This document shows positions 1 through 5,717 of a stretch of DNA of 5,983 nt, one piece after another (position 1 is the first letter of the stretch; each line of letters opens with the position of its first letter). This stretch comes from TMED26 sp002694075 (lineage in GTDB: Bacteria > Pseudomonadota > Alphaproteobacteria > Thalassobaculales > Thalassobaculaceae). The stretch lies in contig JAYYDT010000079.1 in assembly GCA_036160575.1 (NCBI GenBank), positions 1 to 5,983 on the forward strand, given 5' to 3'. The translations under genes and the position numbers were made by a program. The notes below the pieces were generated by a model. The model ran no database searches. It had not been told where the DNA came from and saw only the letters and a list, made by a program, of their open reading frames with translations.

Positions 1-42
1 GGCCGCCGCCGCGCGGCAGCGCCCGCCACCGCCAAGCTCTGA
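1..42 (+). CDS. Possible C-terminal end of an upstream gene (partial)
   Basis: The first reading frame is open from the window edge to a TGA at 40-42 and would encode a short Ala/Pro/Arg/Lys-rich tail ending APATAKL. Its codons are almost all G/C-ending, like the genes nearby, and such low-complexity basic tails are common at protein ends in GC-rich genomes. The other two plus-strand frames are also open for 60-90 bases, so the frame choice is weak. No family can be assigned from 13 residues. If real, the gene would be convergent with the MFS exporter. Confidence 0.28.
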   Translation, partial: GRRRAAAPATAKL

Positions 43-81
43 CCGCTTTGGCCAGTGCCTTTAAACCTGCCGGCGGCCCTC

Positions 82-100
82 CGCGCCGCTGAACGGCGCG
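82..100. terminator. GC-rich hairpin between convergent gene ends
   Basis: CGCGCCG (82-88) and CGGCGCG (94-100) form a perfect 7-bp stem around the 5-nt loop CTGAA. It lies 7 bases beyond the stop codon of the MFS gene and may serve both strands. Neither side has a T tract, so it is not a canonical intrinsic terminator. It could be a Rho-assisted or 3'-end-protecting hairpin. Confidence 0.4.
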
Positions 101-107
101 CCTCGGG

Positions 108-1625
108 TCAGCGTTTCAGGCGGGCCATGACCAAGAGCGGACAGGCCGCGCAAGCCGTCCACGCGAATAGGTAAAAGGCGTTGATATAGCCGATCATCGC
201 CGACTGGCGGCCGACCTCTCCGGCCAGGGCGGCCAGGGCGGTGGTGCCCTCCAGCGACCAAAAAGTGTAGATCGATTGCTGCATCTCAAAGCCCTCGGCA
301 TTGGGGGCGGTATGCTCGGTCAAGGTGGCGTAGCTAACTTTGGCGGTGCGCAGGACCACGACAATCGAGATGGAAATGAACAGACTGGCGCCGAAGTTGC
401 GCACCAGGTGAAACAGCGAGGCCGCCTCGGCGGCGAGTTTGGAGTCCAAGGTGTAAAACGCCAGCACCGTTAGCGGCACCCAAATCAAGCCGACGCCAAA
501 GCCTTGTAGGGTGCTGGTCCACAGTACGTCGAAAGTGGTCAGGTCGAGGCTGAACTGGGCCATGTACCAGCCTGCCAAACCTTGCAGGAAAAAACCCAGG
601 AACAAGGTCACACGAGGATCGATCTTGTTGGCCTTGACCATAATCATGAAGGCCAGCAGGGTGCCAAAGCCGCGGGCGCCAAGCAAAACCCCGATCACCG
701 CGTCGGGATAACCGCGCAGGCTTTGCAACATTGGCGGCAGCAAGACCATCGGCGTGAAATTGAGCATTCCGAAGATGAACACCACGGCCAGTCCGAGCAC
801 GTAATTGCGATCACGGAGCAGCGCCGGGTTGAGAAACGGGCGGTGATGCGTCATCGAATGGGCGATGAAGATATAAAAGGCCAGGACCCCAAGCGCCGTC
901 AGCATCACGATTTGGTCGCTTTCGAACCAGTCGTTGCGCTCGCCGCGATCAAGAGTGTATTGGAACGCCGCGATGGCCACCGACAGGGCCAGGAAGCCGG
1001 TCCAATCGAGCGGCGCGTTGCTTGGGGTGGCGCGGTCCTTGATGAACAGTATTATCCCGAAGATCGAGGCGACGCCCAGCGGCACGATCATGAAAAAGAC
1101 CCATCGCCAGCTTAGCGCGTCGGTTAAATAGCCGCCGAGGACCGGCGCGATCACTGGACCCAAAACGACGCCGGTGCCGAACACCGCCATCGCCATGCCT
1201 TGTTTCGCTTTGGGATAGCTGGTGACGATGAAAGACTGGCTAATCGGCGCCAAGGGGGCCGCGAAGGCCCCTTGCAGAATGCGGAAAAAGACCAGGCTTT
1301 CGAGATCGGTGGCCAGCCCGCAGAGCAAGGTGGAGACGGTGAACATGATCCCCGCGCCAAGCAACACGGCGCGCCGCGAAAAACGCCCGGCCAGCCAGCC
1401 GCTGACCGGCGTCGCCACCGCCGTGGCGATGATGTTGAAGGTCACCACCAAAGCGATTTCGTCAGTTGTCGCCGATAGCGCCCCTTGAATCCGCGGCAGG
1501 GCGACATTGGCGATGGTCACGGTCATCGCGTAAAGCGTGGTGACAACCGTCGCCGTCGCCAAAATGAGAATTCTCTCACGCGGGCTAAAGCCGGTGTCGT
1601 CTTCAAGCAAGGTCGCGGTCGCCAT
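108..1625 (-). CDS. DHA2-family (EmrB/QacA-type) MFS multidrug exporter
   Basis: Inner-membrane drug:H+ antiporter of the 14-helix DHA2 group, 505 aa, the usual EmrB length. Visible hallmarks are the TM1 signature TIANVALPRI (37-46), motif A as GWLAGRFSRRAVLL (76-89), the TM4 arginine in FFRILQGAFAAPLAPISQ (113-130), and the antiporter motif C as GTGVVLGPVIAPVLGGYL (150-167). The DHA2-type C-terminal helix region begins around GRQSAMIGYINAFYLF (472-487). Family knowledge predicts efflux of hydrophobic drugs, often with an EmrA-type adaptor and an outer-membrane channel. No adaptor is in the window. Oddity: the acidic residue normally in TM1 (LDxTI in EmrB) is threonine here (T35). The start at 1625 lacks an obvious Shine-Dalgarno sequence. 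The substrate cannot be read from sequence. The gene is divergent from pseB. Confidence 0.93.
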   Translation of the reverse strand: MATATLLEDDTGFSPRERILILATATVVTTLYAMTVTIANVALPRIQGALSATTDEIALVVTFNIIATAVATPVSGWLAGRFSRRAVLLGAGIMFTVSTLLCGLATDLESLVFFRILQGAFAAPLAPISQSFIVTSYPKAKQGMAMAVFGTGVVLGPVIAPVLGGYLTDALSWRWVFFMIVPLGVASIFGIILFIKDRATPSNAPLDWTGFLALSVAIAAFQYTLDRGERNDWFESDQIVMLTALGVLAFYIFIAHSMTHHRPFLNPALLRDRNYVLGLAVVFIFGMLNFTPMVLLPPMLQSLRGYPDAVIGVLLGARGFGTLLAFMIMVKANKIDPRVTLFLGFFLQGLAGWYMAQFSLDLTTFDVLWTSTLQGFGVGLIWVPLTVLAFYTLDSKLAAEAASLFHLVRNFGASLFISISIVVVLRTAKVSYATLTEHTAPNAEGFEMQQSIYTFWSLEGTTALAALAGEVGRQSAMIGYINAFYLFAWTACAACPLLVMARLKR

Positions 1626-1683
1626 GGCGCATGGATAGCGCGCCGCCGCCGCCCTGTCATCTATCGCCGCGGCGGGGTGGGCG

Positions 1684-1714
1684 AAAAAAACGGCGCGCCG
1701 GAAACGACGCGCCG
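1684..1714 (-). terminator. Strong intrinsic terminator upstream of the MFS gene
   Basis: Read on the minus strand, CGGCGCGTCG and CGGCGCGCCG form a 10-bp stem with one G-U pair and a TTTC loop, followed immediately by seven T residues (A-run at 1684-1690 on the plus strand). On the plus strand the same sequence has a C-A mismatch and no T tract, so it works leftward. It ends 58 nt before the MFS start codon. It must therefore terminate either an attenuated leader of that gene or a separate small transcript. Confidence 0.75.
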
Positions 1715-1820
1715 CAGATGCCGGAAGTGATGAAGCCGCTCACGCGAGCCAAATGGATCTCCCCGGCGAGGAACACGTTTTCGCGTAGGTCTCCTGGCGG
1801 ACATCTTGGCGCGAAAACGT
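1684..1820 (-). ncRNA. Candidate structured leader or small RNA upstream of the MFS exporter
   Basis: On the minus strand this stretch has several elements in order. An 11-bp perfect inverted repeat (1810-1820 with 1775-1785, arm CGCGAAAACGT) encloses a 24-nt loop. A small GCTC-GCGT-GAGC hairpin lies at 1738-1749. The loop segment AGATGTCCG (1798-1806) can pair with CGGCATCT (1716-1723), with one bulged base, as a pseudoknot directly beside the terminator stem. The loop also holds GCCAGGAGACCT, which matches the cobalamin-riboswitch B12 box. However, I cannot find the rest of that riboswitch core (no convincing CCCGCAACTGT or AGGGAA segment), so I do not call a B12 riboswitch. A structured leader or a terminator-ended sRNA fits best. 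The promoter is not identified. Confidence 0.38.
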
Positions 1821-1920
1821 CAGCGCCTGTCAATCCAATCCCGCTAGCGTGATCTTGCGGCGGACGCTGCCGTTGGATACCCAGCTTGCAAGCCGGTCGC
1901 AATTGACGCAAATGGGGAAG

Positions 1921-1951
1921 TAAATTCTCTTTCGTGTATATTTATCATAAT
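1921..1951 (+). promoter_or_regulatory. AT-rich promoter-like block upstream of pseB
   Basis: A sharply AT-rich stretch in a GC-rich region contains TATCAT (1943-1948) overlapping CATAAT (1946-1951), both plausible -10 boxes for rightward transcription. No good TTGACA-type -35 lies at the right distance: TTGACG at 1903-1908 is too far upstream of them. It is the only promoter-like block I see between the divergent genes for pseB. Confidence 0.33.
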
Positions 1952-1955
1952 TTCA

Positions 1956-1981
1956 GCGGCATCCGGGCACGCCGCCTTTTT
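1956..1981 (+). terminator. Short hairpin with T tract in the pseB leader
   Basis: GCGGC (1956-1960) and GCCGC (1971-1975) can form a 5-bp all-GC stem over a 10-nt loop, followed by C and five T residues (1977-1981). It lies between the AT-rich promoter-like block and the pseB start. It could be a weak terminator or attenuator in the leader, or could stop upstream read-through. The stem is short and the loop large, so efficiency is doubtful. Confidence 0.35.
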
Positions 1982-2013
1982 AGGCCACGCGCTGACCAAG
2001 TACCTGCCGGCGC

Positions 2014-2019
2014 AAGGGA
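2014..2019 (+). promoter_or_regulatory. Ribosome binding site of pseB
   Basis: AAGGGA lies 9 nt before the ATG at 2029 and 6 nt before the overlapping GTG at 2026. The spacing favours the ATG. The next in-frame ATG (2062) fits the family N-terminus well but has no comparable site ahead of it. Confidence 0.6.
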
Positions 2020-2028
2020 CACGACGTG

Positions 2029-3057
2029 ATGAGCCAGCATCTCAAACGCTTTGATGGCGACATGATCGACCTCAACGACAAAACCATTTTGGTCACGGGG
2101 GGCACCGGGTCGTTTGGCCAACAATTCATTCGCACGGTTTTGGAAAACTTCGACATGCGCCGATGCATCGTGTTTTCCCGCGATGAGCAAAAACACTATG
2201 ACATGTCGCAAACCTTTCCGGTCGAGCGCTACCCGTGCATGCGCTATTTCATTGGTGACGTTCGCGATGTCGACCGCCTGGAGTTGGCCATGCGGGATGT
2301 CGATTATGTGGTGCACGCGGCGGCGATGAAACATGTGCCGTTGGCCGAGTACAATCCGTTCGAATGTGTCATGACCAACATTCATGGGGCTGAAAACGTC
2401 GTCAAGGCGGCCTTGCGCAAGGGGGTCAAACGCGTCATCGCCCTGTCGACCGACAAGGCGGCCAACCCGATCAATCTTTACGGCGCGACCAAACTCGCGG
2501 CCGACAAGATTTTCATCGCCGCCAACAACCTGGCCGGCGCCGGTGGAACCGAGTTTTCGGTGGTCCGCTACGGCAATGTGATTGGCTCCCGGGGCAGCGT
2601 GATTCCGTTCTTTCGTCAACTCATCTCCGAGGATATGCCGCATCTGCCGATCACAGACGAACGCATGACACGGTTCTGGATCACTTTGGATCAAGGGGTC
2701 CAATTCGTCCTCTCATGTTTGCGGATGATGCGCGGCGGTGAGGTGTTCGTGCCTAAAATTCCGTCCATGCGGATCGTCGATGTCGCCCGCTGCTTGGCGC
2801 CCGGCAAGCCGATTGAGGTGATCGGCATCCGGCCGGGTGAGAAATTGCATGAGGTGATGGTGCCGGCGGACGAGGCGCGGGCGACGCTCGACCATGGCGA
2901 CCGCTACATCGTCTTGCCGACCTTCATGGCCAGCCCCGACGCCGTCTATCGCGCCGCCGGTGCGACCCCGGTGAAGAACGACTTCAGCTATGCCAGCGAC
3001 AGCAATGAGGAATGGCTGAGCGGCGACGAACTGACCGAAATGGTCGCTCGCCTGTGA
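2029..3057 (+). CDS. pseB: UDP-N-acetylglucosamine 4,6-dehydratase (inverting), PseB
   Basis: Cytosolic extended-SDR enzyme that makes UDP-2-acetamido-2,6-dideoxy-beta-L-arabino-hexos-4-ulose from UDP-GlcNAc, the first step towards pseudaminic acid and related sugars. The protein is 342 aa, near the family length. The NAD(P)-binding motif TGGTGSFG is at 23-30, the family signature SRDEQKHYDM at 50-59, and HAAAMKHVPLAEYNP at 96-110. The catalytic block STDKAANPINLYGATK at 140-155 supplies D142, K143 and Y151, equivalent to the FlaA1/PseB catalytic residues. GEKLHEVMV and the C-terminal NEEWLSGDEL are also typical of PseB. The ATG at 2029 is chosen for its ribosome binding site; GTG 2026 would add one residue and ATG 2062 would remove eleven. 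The next gene starts about 10 bases after the stop, so the two are probably one operon. The small size argues against membrane-bound CapD-type relatives. Confidence 0.92.
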   Translation: MSQHLKRFDGDMIDLNDKTILVTGGTGSFGQQFIRTVLENFDMRRCIVFSRDEQKHYDMSQTFPVERYPCMRYFIGDVRDVDRLELAMRDVDYVVHAAAMKHVPLAEYNPFECVMTNIHGAENVVKAALRKGVKRVIALSTDKAANPINLYGATKLAADKIFIAANNLAGAGGTEFSVVRYGNVIGSRGSVIPFFRQLISEDMPHLPITDERMTRFWITLDQGVQFVLSCLRMMRGGEVFVPKIPSMRIVDVARCLAPGKPIEVIGIRPGEKLHEVMVPADEARATLDHGDRYIVLPTFMASPDAVYRAAGATPVKNDFSYASDSNEEWLSGDELTEMVARL

Positions 3058-3067
3058 GCGCGTGACA

Positions 3068-3808
3068 ATGGGCGCGACAGTCGTGGTGCAAGCGCGGATG
3101 ACCTCGCGGCGACTGCCCGGCAAGGTGATGATGGAGGTTGCGGGCCGTCCGCTGCTGGCGCTGCTGTTGACGCGGCTGCGCCACGCCCGTCGGGTCGGAA
3201 CCATCGTATTGGCGACCACGCGCCTGACCAGTGACGACCCGCTGGCCGCACTGGCGGCGGATTTGGATGTGCCCCTGGTGCGCGGCGACGAGGACGATGT
3301 CCTGGGCCGCTTCGCCGCCGCCGCCGCCTTGGCGCCAAGCCCGGTGATGGTGCGCGTGACTGGCGATTGCCCGTTGCTTGACCCGGCCATTCTCGACGCC
3401 CATTTGGCGGTCTTCGGCAGTGGCCGGTTGTATGACTATGTTTGGTGCGGCGATCGTCCGACCCTGCCCAATGGCATGATTTGCGAGGTTTTCACACCGG
3501 CCGCGCTGGCCGCCGGCGCGCGCGCCGCCACGGCGGCCTATGACCGCGAACATGTCACCCCCTATTTGCGCCGACACACCCCGCCAGCCCGCGTTGGTGT
3601 GTATCATTTGGCGCGCGATTTGTCGGGCCATCGCCTGTGCGTCGACACGGCCGAGGATTTCGCGCTGGTCGAACGGGTGCTGACCGCTTTGGCGCCGGTC
3701 GGCGATTGTTTCACTCTCAATGATGTGATCGCGTGTCTCGCGGACCATCTCGATTGGCGCGCCCTCAACGCCGAGGTGCCGCAGGCGACCGGGCCTTTTC
3801 GGCGCTGA
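3068..3808 (+). CDS. spsF: SpsF-family cytidylyltransferase (CMP-sugar activation)
   Basis: Predicted cytosolic nucleotidyltransferase of the SpsF/COG1861 family, often found in spore-coat, flagellar-glycan and nonulosonate gene clusters. The 246-aa protein opens with the nucleotide-binding loop QARMTSRRLPGK (8-19). It then shows ATTRLTSDDPLAALA (49-63), RGDEDDVLGR (72-81), the metal/nucleotide motif TGDCPLLDP (98-106), PNGMICEVF (134-142), DREHVTPYL (159-167) and CVDTAEDF (191-198), all in family order. It lacks the PseF/NeuA-type opening (IPARGGSK), so it is not the standard CMP-pseudaminate synthetase, although it may fill that role here. The ATG at 3068 matches the family N-terminus; GTG at 3062 would add two residues. 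It sits about 10 bases downstream of pseB, and translation is probably coupled. The exact sugar substrate is unknown. Confidence 0.85.
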   Translation: MGATVVVQARMTSRRLPGKVMMEVAGRPLLALLLTRLRHARRVGTIVLATTRLTSDDPLAALAADLDVPLVRGDEDDVLGRFAAAAALAPSPVMVRVTGDCPLLDPAILDAHLAVFGSGRLYDYVWCGDRPTLPNGMICEVFTPAALAAGARAATAAYDREHVTPYLRRHTPPARVGVYHLARDLSGHRLCVDTAEDFALVERVLTALAPVGDCFTLNDVIACLADHLDWRALNAEVPQATGPFRR

Positions 3809-3823
3809 CCGCGGCGATACCGA

Positions 3824-3850
3824 TTGAAAGTGGCCACCCTGGGCTATAAT
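3824..3850 (+). promoter_or_regulatory. Sigma-70-type promoter for the SDR gene
   Basis: TTGAAA (3824-3829) and a perfect TATAAT (3845-3850) are separated by 15 bp, slightly short of the ideal 17. They lie in the gap after spsF and about 40 nt before the next start codon. Transcription would start near 3857. This suggests that the SDR gene can be expressed independently of pseB-spsF. Confidence 0.55.
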
Positions 3851-3888
3851 CGCCGGTCAACGATTTTCAAAAAACACAGGAGGGAAGA

Positions 3889-4644
3889 ATGCGCGATATT
3901 ACCGGAATGGTGGCTTGGGTCACGGGGGCGGGCACCGGCATTGGGGCGGCCGCCGCGGTCGCCTTGGCGGCCAGCGGCGTCAAAGTGGTGTTGACGGGCC
4001 GGCGCGCGGCACCGCTGGAAGAGACCGCGGCGACGATTGAAGCGGCCGGCGGCGCGGCCATGGTTTTGGCGGTCGACGTGGTCGATCGTGCCGCGGTCGG
4101 CGCGGCGGTGGTCCGCATCAACGAACATTTCGGTCCGATCGACGTGCTGTTCAACAATCACGGCATCAACACCACCGACCGCGACTGGGCGGGCAGCGCC
4201 CTCGACGCTTGGGACCAAGTCATCGATGTCAATATCAAGGGCGTCTACAATTGCACGGCGGCGGTTTTGCCGGCGATGCGCGCGCGCGGCGACGGTCTTA
4301 TCATCACCACCTCGTCGATGGCCGGCAAGCGTTACTCGCGGCGCGCCGGGGTCGCCTATGGCGCCTCAAAACACGCGGTGATGGCGGTCAACGAGTTGCT
4401 TAATCTCGAAGAAAGCAACCATGGCATCCGCGCCTGCGCGATTTGTCCGGCCGAAGTCAATACCGCGATCTTGGATCGGCGCCCGGTGCCGGTGCCGGCG
4501 GCCGACCGCGCGCGCTTAATTCAGCCCGAGGACATCGCCGAGACGGTGCTTTTCGTGGCCCGGTTGGATTCACGGGTATGCATCAACGAAATTTTGGTGA
4601 CGCCTACTCATAAACGTGTCGCTCAGCCAGGCGAACCGGGCTGA
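3889..4644 (+). CDS. Classical short-chain dehydrogenase/reductase, substrate unknown
   Basis: NAD(P)(H)-dependent oxidoreductase with a Rossmann fold, 251 aa, the usual classical SDR length, predicted cytosolic. The cofactor motif TGAGTGIG is at 12-19. A GRR segment follows strand 2 (37-39) and hints at NADPH preference. The structural motif appears as NNHG (89-92, usually NNAG). The catalytic tetrad is N115, S143, Y157 and K161, with YGASK intact. The C-terminal run ending CINEILVTPT (231-240) resembles the YdfG/serine-dehydrogenase-like branch. The usual PG after strand 6 is PA here (CPAEVNT, 186-192). The start is firm: AGGAGGG at 3878-3884 lies 4 nt upstream. It has its own promoter, so a link to the sugar genes upstream or the rhodopsin downstream is not implied. 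Nothing in the sequence fixes the substrate. Confidence 0.88.
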   Translation: MRDITGMVAWVTGAGTGIGAAAAVALAASGVKVVLTGRRAAPLEETAATIEAAGGAAMVLAVDVVDRAAVGAAVVRINEHFGPIDVLFNNHGINTTDRDWAGSALDAWDQVIDVNIKGVYNCTAAVLPAMRARGDGLIITTSSMAGKRYSRRAGVAYGASKHAVMAVNELLNLEESNHGIRACAICPAEVNTAILDRRPVPVPAADRARLIQPEDIAETVLFVARLDSRVCINEILVTPTHKRVAQPGEPG

Positions 4645-4652
4645 TTCCTGAC

Positions 4653-4676
4653 TGCAACGTCGTAAAAAGGGTTGCA
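4653..4676 (+). terminator. Weak hairpin after the SDR gene
   Basis: TGCAAC (4653-4658) and GTTGCA (4671-4676) form a 6-bp perfect stem over a 12-nt loop, 8 bases after the SDR stop codon. No T tract follows. A second small imperfect hairpin lies further on (TTGATTG 4694-4700 with CAATTAA 4704-4710, one G-U pair). Either may mark the 3' end of the SDR transcript, but neither is a convincing intrinsic terminator. Confidence 0.28.
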
Positions 4677-4940
4677 TCGATAGCTTCAGCGCTTTGATTG
4701 CCTCAATTAAAAAGCCGGACGTTAGTGTGTCTTACAGGTTAAAAGGCCAAAAATTTCTCAGGAAACCAGACGAAAAGAGCGAAAATTTTCATATTTGCGC
4801 CGAAGAGTCACATGTGCTACTTTGACGCACGATTACAGAGGGTTACGTCGTGTGTTCGCTACTCGGAATTGGCGATTTCGTACGATGAGATCGCTTATTC
4901 GGTGTGTTCATCGAATTTTTATGATCCAAAACTCTGCGAA

Positions 4941-4954
4941 TTGTTGTAAATCAA
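4941..4954 (+). promoter_or_regulatory. Possible FNR/FixK-type box before the rhodopsin
   Basis: TTGTT-GTAA-ATCAA matches the FNR-family consensus TTGAT-N4-ATCAA at 9 of 10 defined positions with the correct spacing. It lies just downstream of the candidate -10 box TATGAT and 29 nt before the start codon. If functional there, it would more likely repress than activate. A chance match in an AT-rich stretch is quite possible. Confidence 0.3.
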
Positions 4955-4983
4955 TCGAACTTCCAACTTTATGAGGCCTCGTC

Positions 4984-5700
4984 ATGGATAAATCTATCAT
5001 GCTCAACCCGTCTGATTATGTCGGGATGAGCTTCTGGATCATCTCCGCGGCAATGGTTGCCGCTACGTTTTTCTTCTGGGTCGAGCGTGATCGTGCGGTC
5101 GGCAAATGGAAGACGTCTTTGACCGTTGCTGCGATGGTGACCGGCATCGCTGCTATTCATTACTTCTACATGCGCGAAGTATGGATTTATACTGGTGAAA
5201 GTCCGACTGTCTTCCGCTATGTCGACTGGCTGCTGACGGTGCCCCTGCAGATCGTCGAATTCTACCTTATCTTGGCGGCGATGACTGCAGTCGCTACAGG
5301 GCTATTCTGGCGTTTGTTGATCGCCTCTCTGGTGATGTTGATCGCCGGTTATCTTGGCGAAGTGAATGCCGGGAATGCGACTGCGCTCTGGGTGCTGTTT
5401 ATTATCGGTATGGCTGGATGGATTTACATCATCTACGAGGTATTCGCCGGTGAAGCCAGCCGCATCAATGCTAGCGAAGGTACCGTTGCCGGTCAGAAAG
5501 CGTTTAACGCGCTGCGCCTGATCGTCACCGTGGGCTGGGCTATTTATCCGCTCGGTTATATCTACGGGTACGCCGGTGGTGGCGACGTCGCCGCCCTCAA
5601 CATCATCTACAACTTGGCCGATTTCGTGAACAAAATCGCCTTCGGTGTGGTGATTTGGGCGGCTGCGACTGCTGACGACGCTAACAAGCCGGCCTCTTAA
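4984..5700 (+). CDS. Proteorhodopsin, predicted blue-absorbing light-driven proton pump
   Basis: Seven-helix retinal protein of the inner membrane, 238 aa, that pumps H+ outward on illumination. The proteorhodopsin signature RYVDWLLTVPLQIVEFYL is at 78-95. Proton acceptor D81, T85 and donor E92 give the DTE motif of proton pumps. H59 matches the D97-partner histidine (H75), D213 is the second counterion, and K217 in NLADFVNKI is the retinal Schiff-base lysine. The tuning position (105 in the reference protein) is Q89, which in this family means blue absorption. F139 matches F152, a bulky residue expected to close the fenestration used by carotenoid antennae. Unlike many proteorhodopsins it has no signal peptide. 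The start is fixed by an in-frame TGA at 4972-4974 and by TGAGG at 4972-4976, 7 nt upstream. T-ending codons (GCT, CGT, GTT, GGT) are commoner than in the left-hand genes. Confidence 0.97.
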   Translation: MDKSIMLNPSDYVGMSFWIISAAMVAATFFFWVERDRAVGKWKTSLTVAAMVTGIAAIHYFYMREVWIYTGESPTVFRYVDWLLTVPLQIVEFYLILAAMTAVATGLFWRLLIASLVMLIAGYLGEVNAGNATALWVLFIIGMAGWIYIIYEVFAGEASRINASEGTVAGQKAFNALRLIVTVGWAIYPLGYIYGYAGGGDVAALNIIYNLADFVNKIAFGVVIWAAATADDANKPAS

Positions 5701-5717
5701 GCGCCGCACTAAATAAA

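Larger units (their letters stand above)
4645..4983 (+). promoter_or_regulatory. AT-richer intergenic region upstream of the rhodopsin
   Basis: This 339-base gap has no convincing gene and is clearly AT-richer than the genes to its left. It holds several short palindromes: GAAAATTTTC (4781-4790), CACATGTG (4809-4816) and TCGTACGA (4878-4885), the last nested between GCGAT (4872-4876) and ATCGC (4890-4894). Two weak promoter candidates are visible. One is TTGACG (4822-4827) without a good -10 box. The other is TATGAT (4920-4925), a good -10 without a clear -35. The unusual length and the palindromes suggest a regulated promoter for the rhodopsin gene, but no operator can be assigned with certainty. 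Confidence 0.5.

Noticed and set aside
582..1115. Plus-strand open frame opposite the MFS gene
   Set aside because: It is hydrophilic, His/Gln/Arg-rich and has no family features. The minus strand carries an intact 14-helix transporter here.
1661..1804. Arginine-rich 47-codon minus-strand frame running through the terminator, possible leader peptide
   Set aside because: It has no Shine-Dalgarno sequence before its ATG, and its Arg/Pro-rich composition is typical of random GC-rich sequence. It is not supported as a gene.
1684..1925. Full cobalamin riboswitch on the minus strand
   Set aside because: Only the B12-box-like GCCAGGAGACCT is convincing, and it sits in the loop of an inverted repeat, which the riboswitch fold does not predict. 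The conserved CCCGCAACTGT-type and AGGGAA-type segments are not found upstream.
1945..2703. Long minus-strand open frame opposite pseB
   Set aside because: It is a shadow of the well-supported pseB frame. The translation is rich in His, Arg and Gln with no recognisable domain, as is usual for antisense frames in GC-rich DNA.
2713..3748. Overlapping long minus-strand open frames opposite the pseB end and spsF
   Set aside because: Their translations are Arg/Ala/Gln-rich and domain-free, while the plus strand encodes clear enzyme motifs across the same bases.
4694..4706. Second FNR-like site TTGA-N5-TCAA
   Set aside because: The half-site spacing is one base short of the FNR/FixK consensus, and the sequence is better explained as a small AT-rich hairpin.
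4971..4991. Tiny out-of-frame ORF (ATG at 4971) overlapping the rhodopsin start
   Set aside because: Its ATG overlaps the rhodopsin ribosome binding site and it encodes only six residues. Translational coupling is conceivable but has no independent support.
4984..5700. Sodium pump, chloride pump or sensory rhodopsin instead of a proton pump
   Set aside because: Sodium pumps carry NDQ and chloride pumps NTQ or TSA/TSD motifs. This protein has DTE with a carboxylate donor, and no transducer gene is adjacent.
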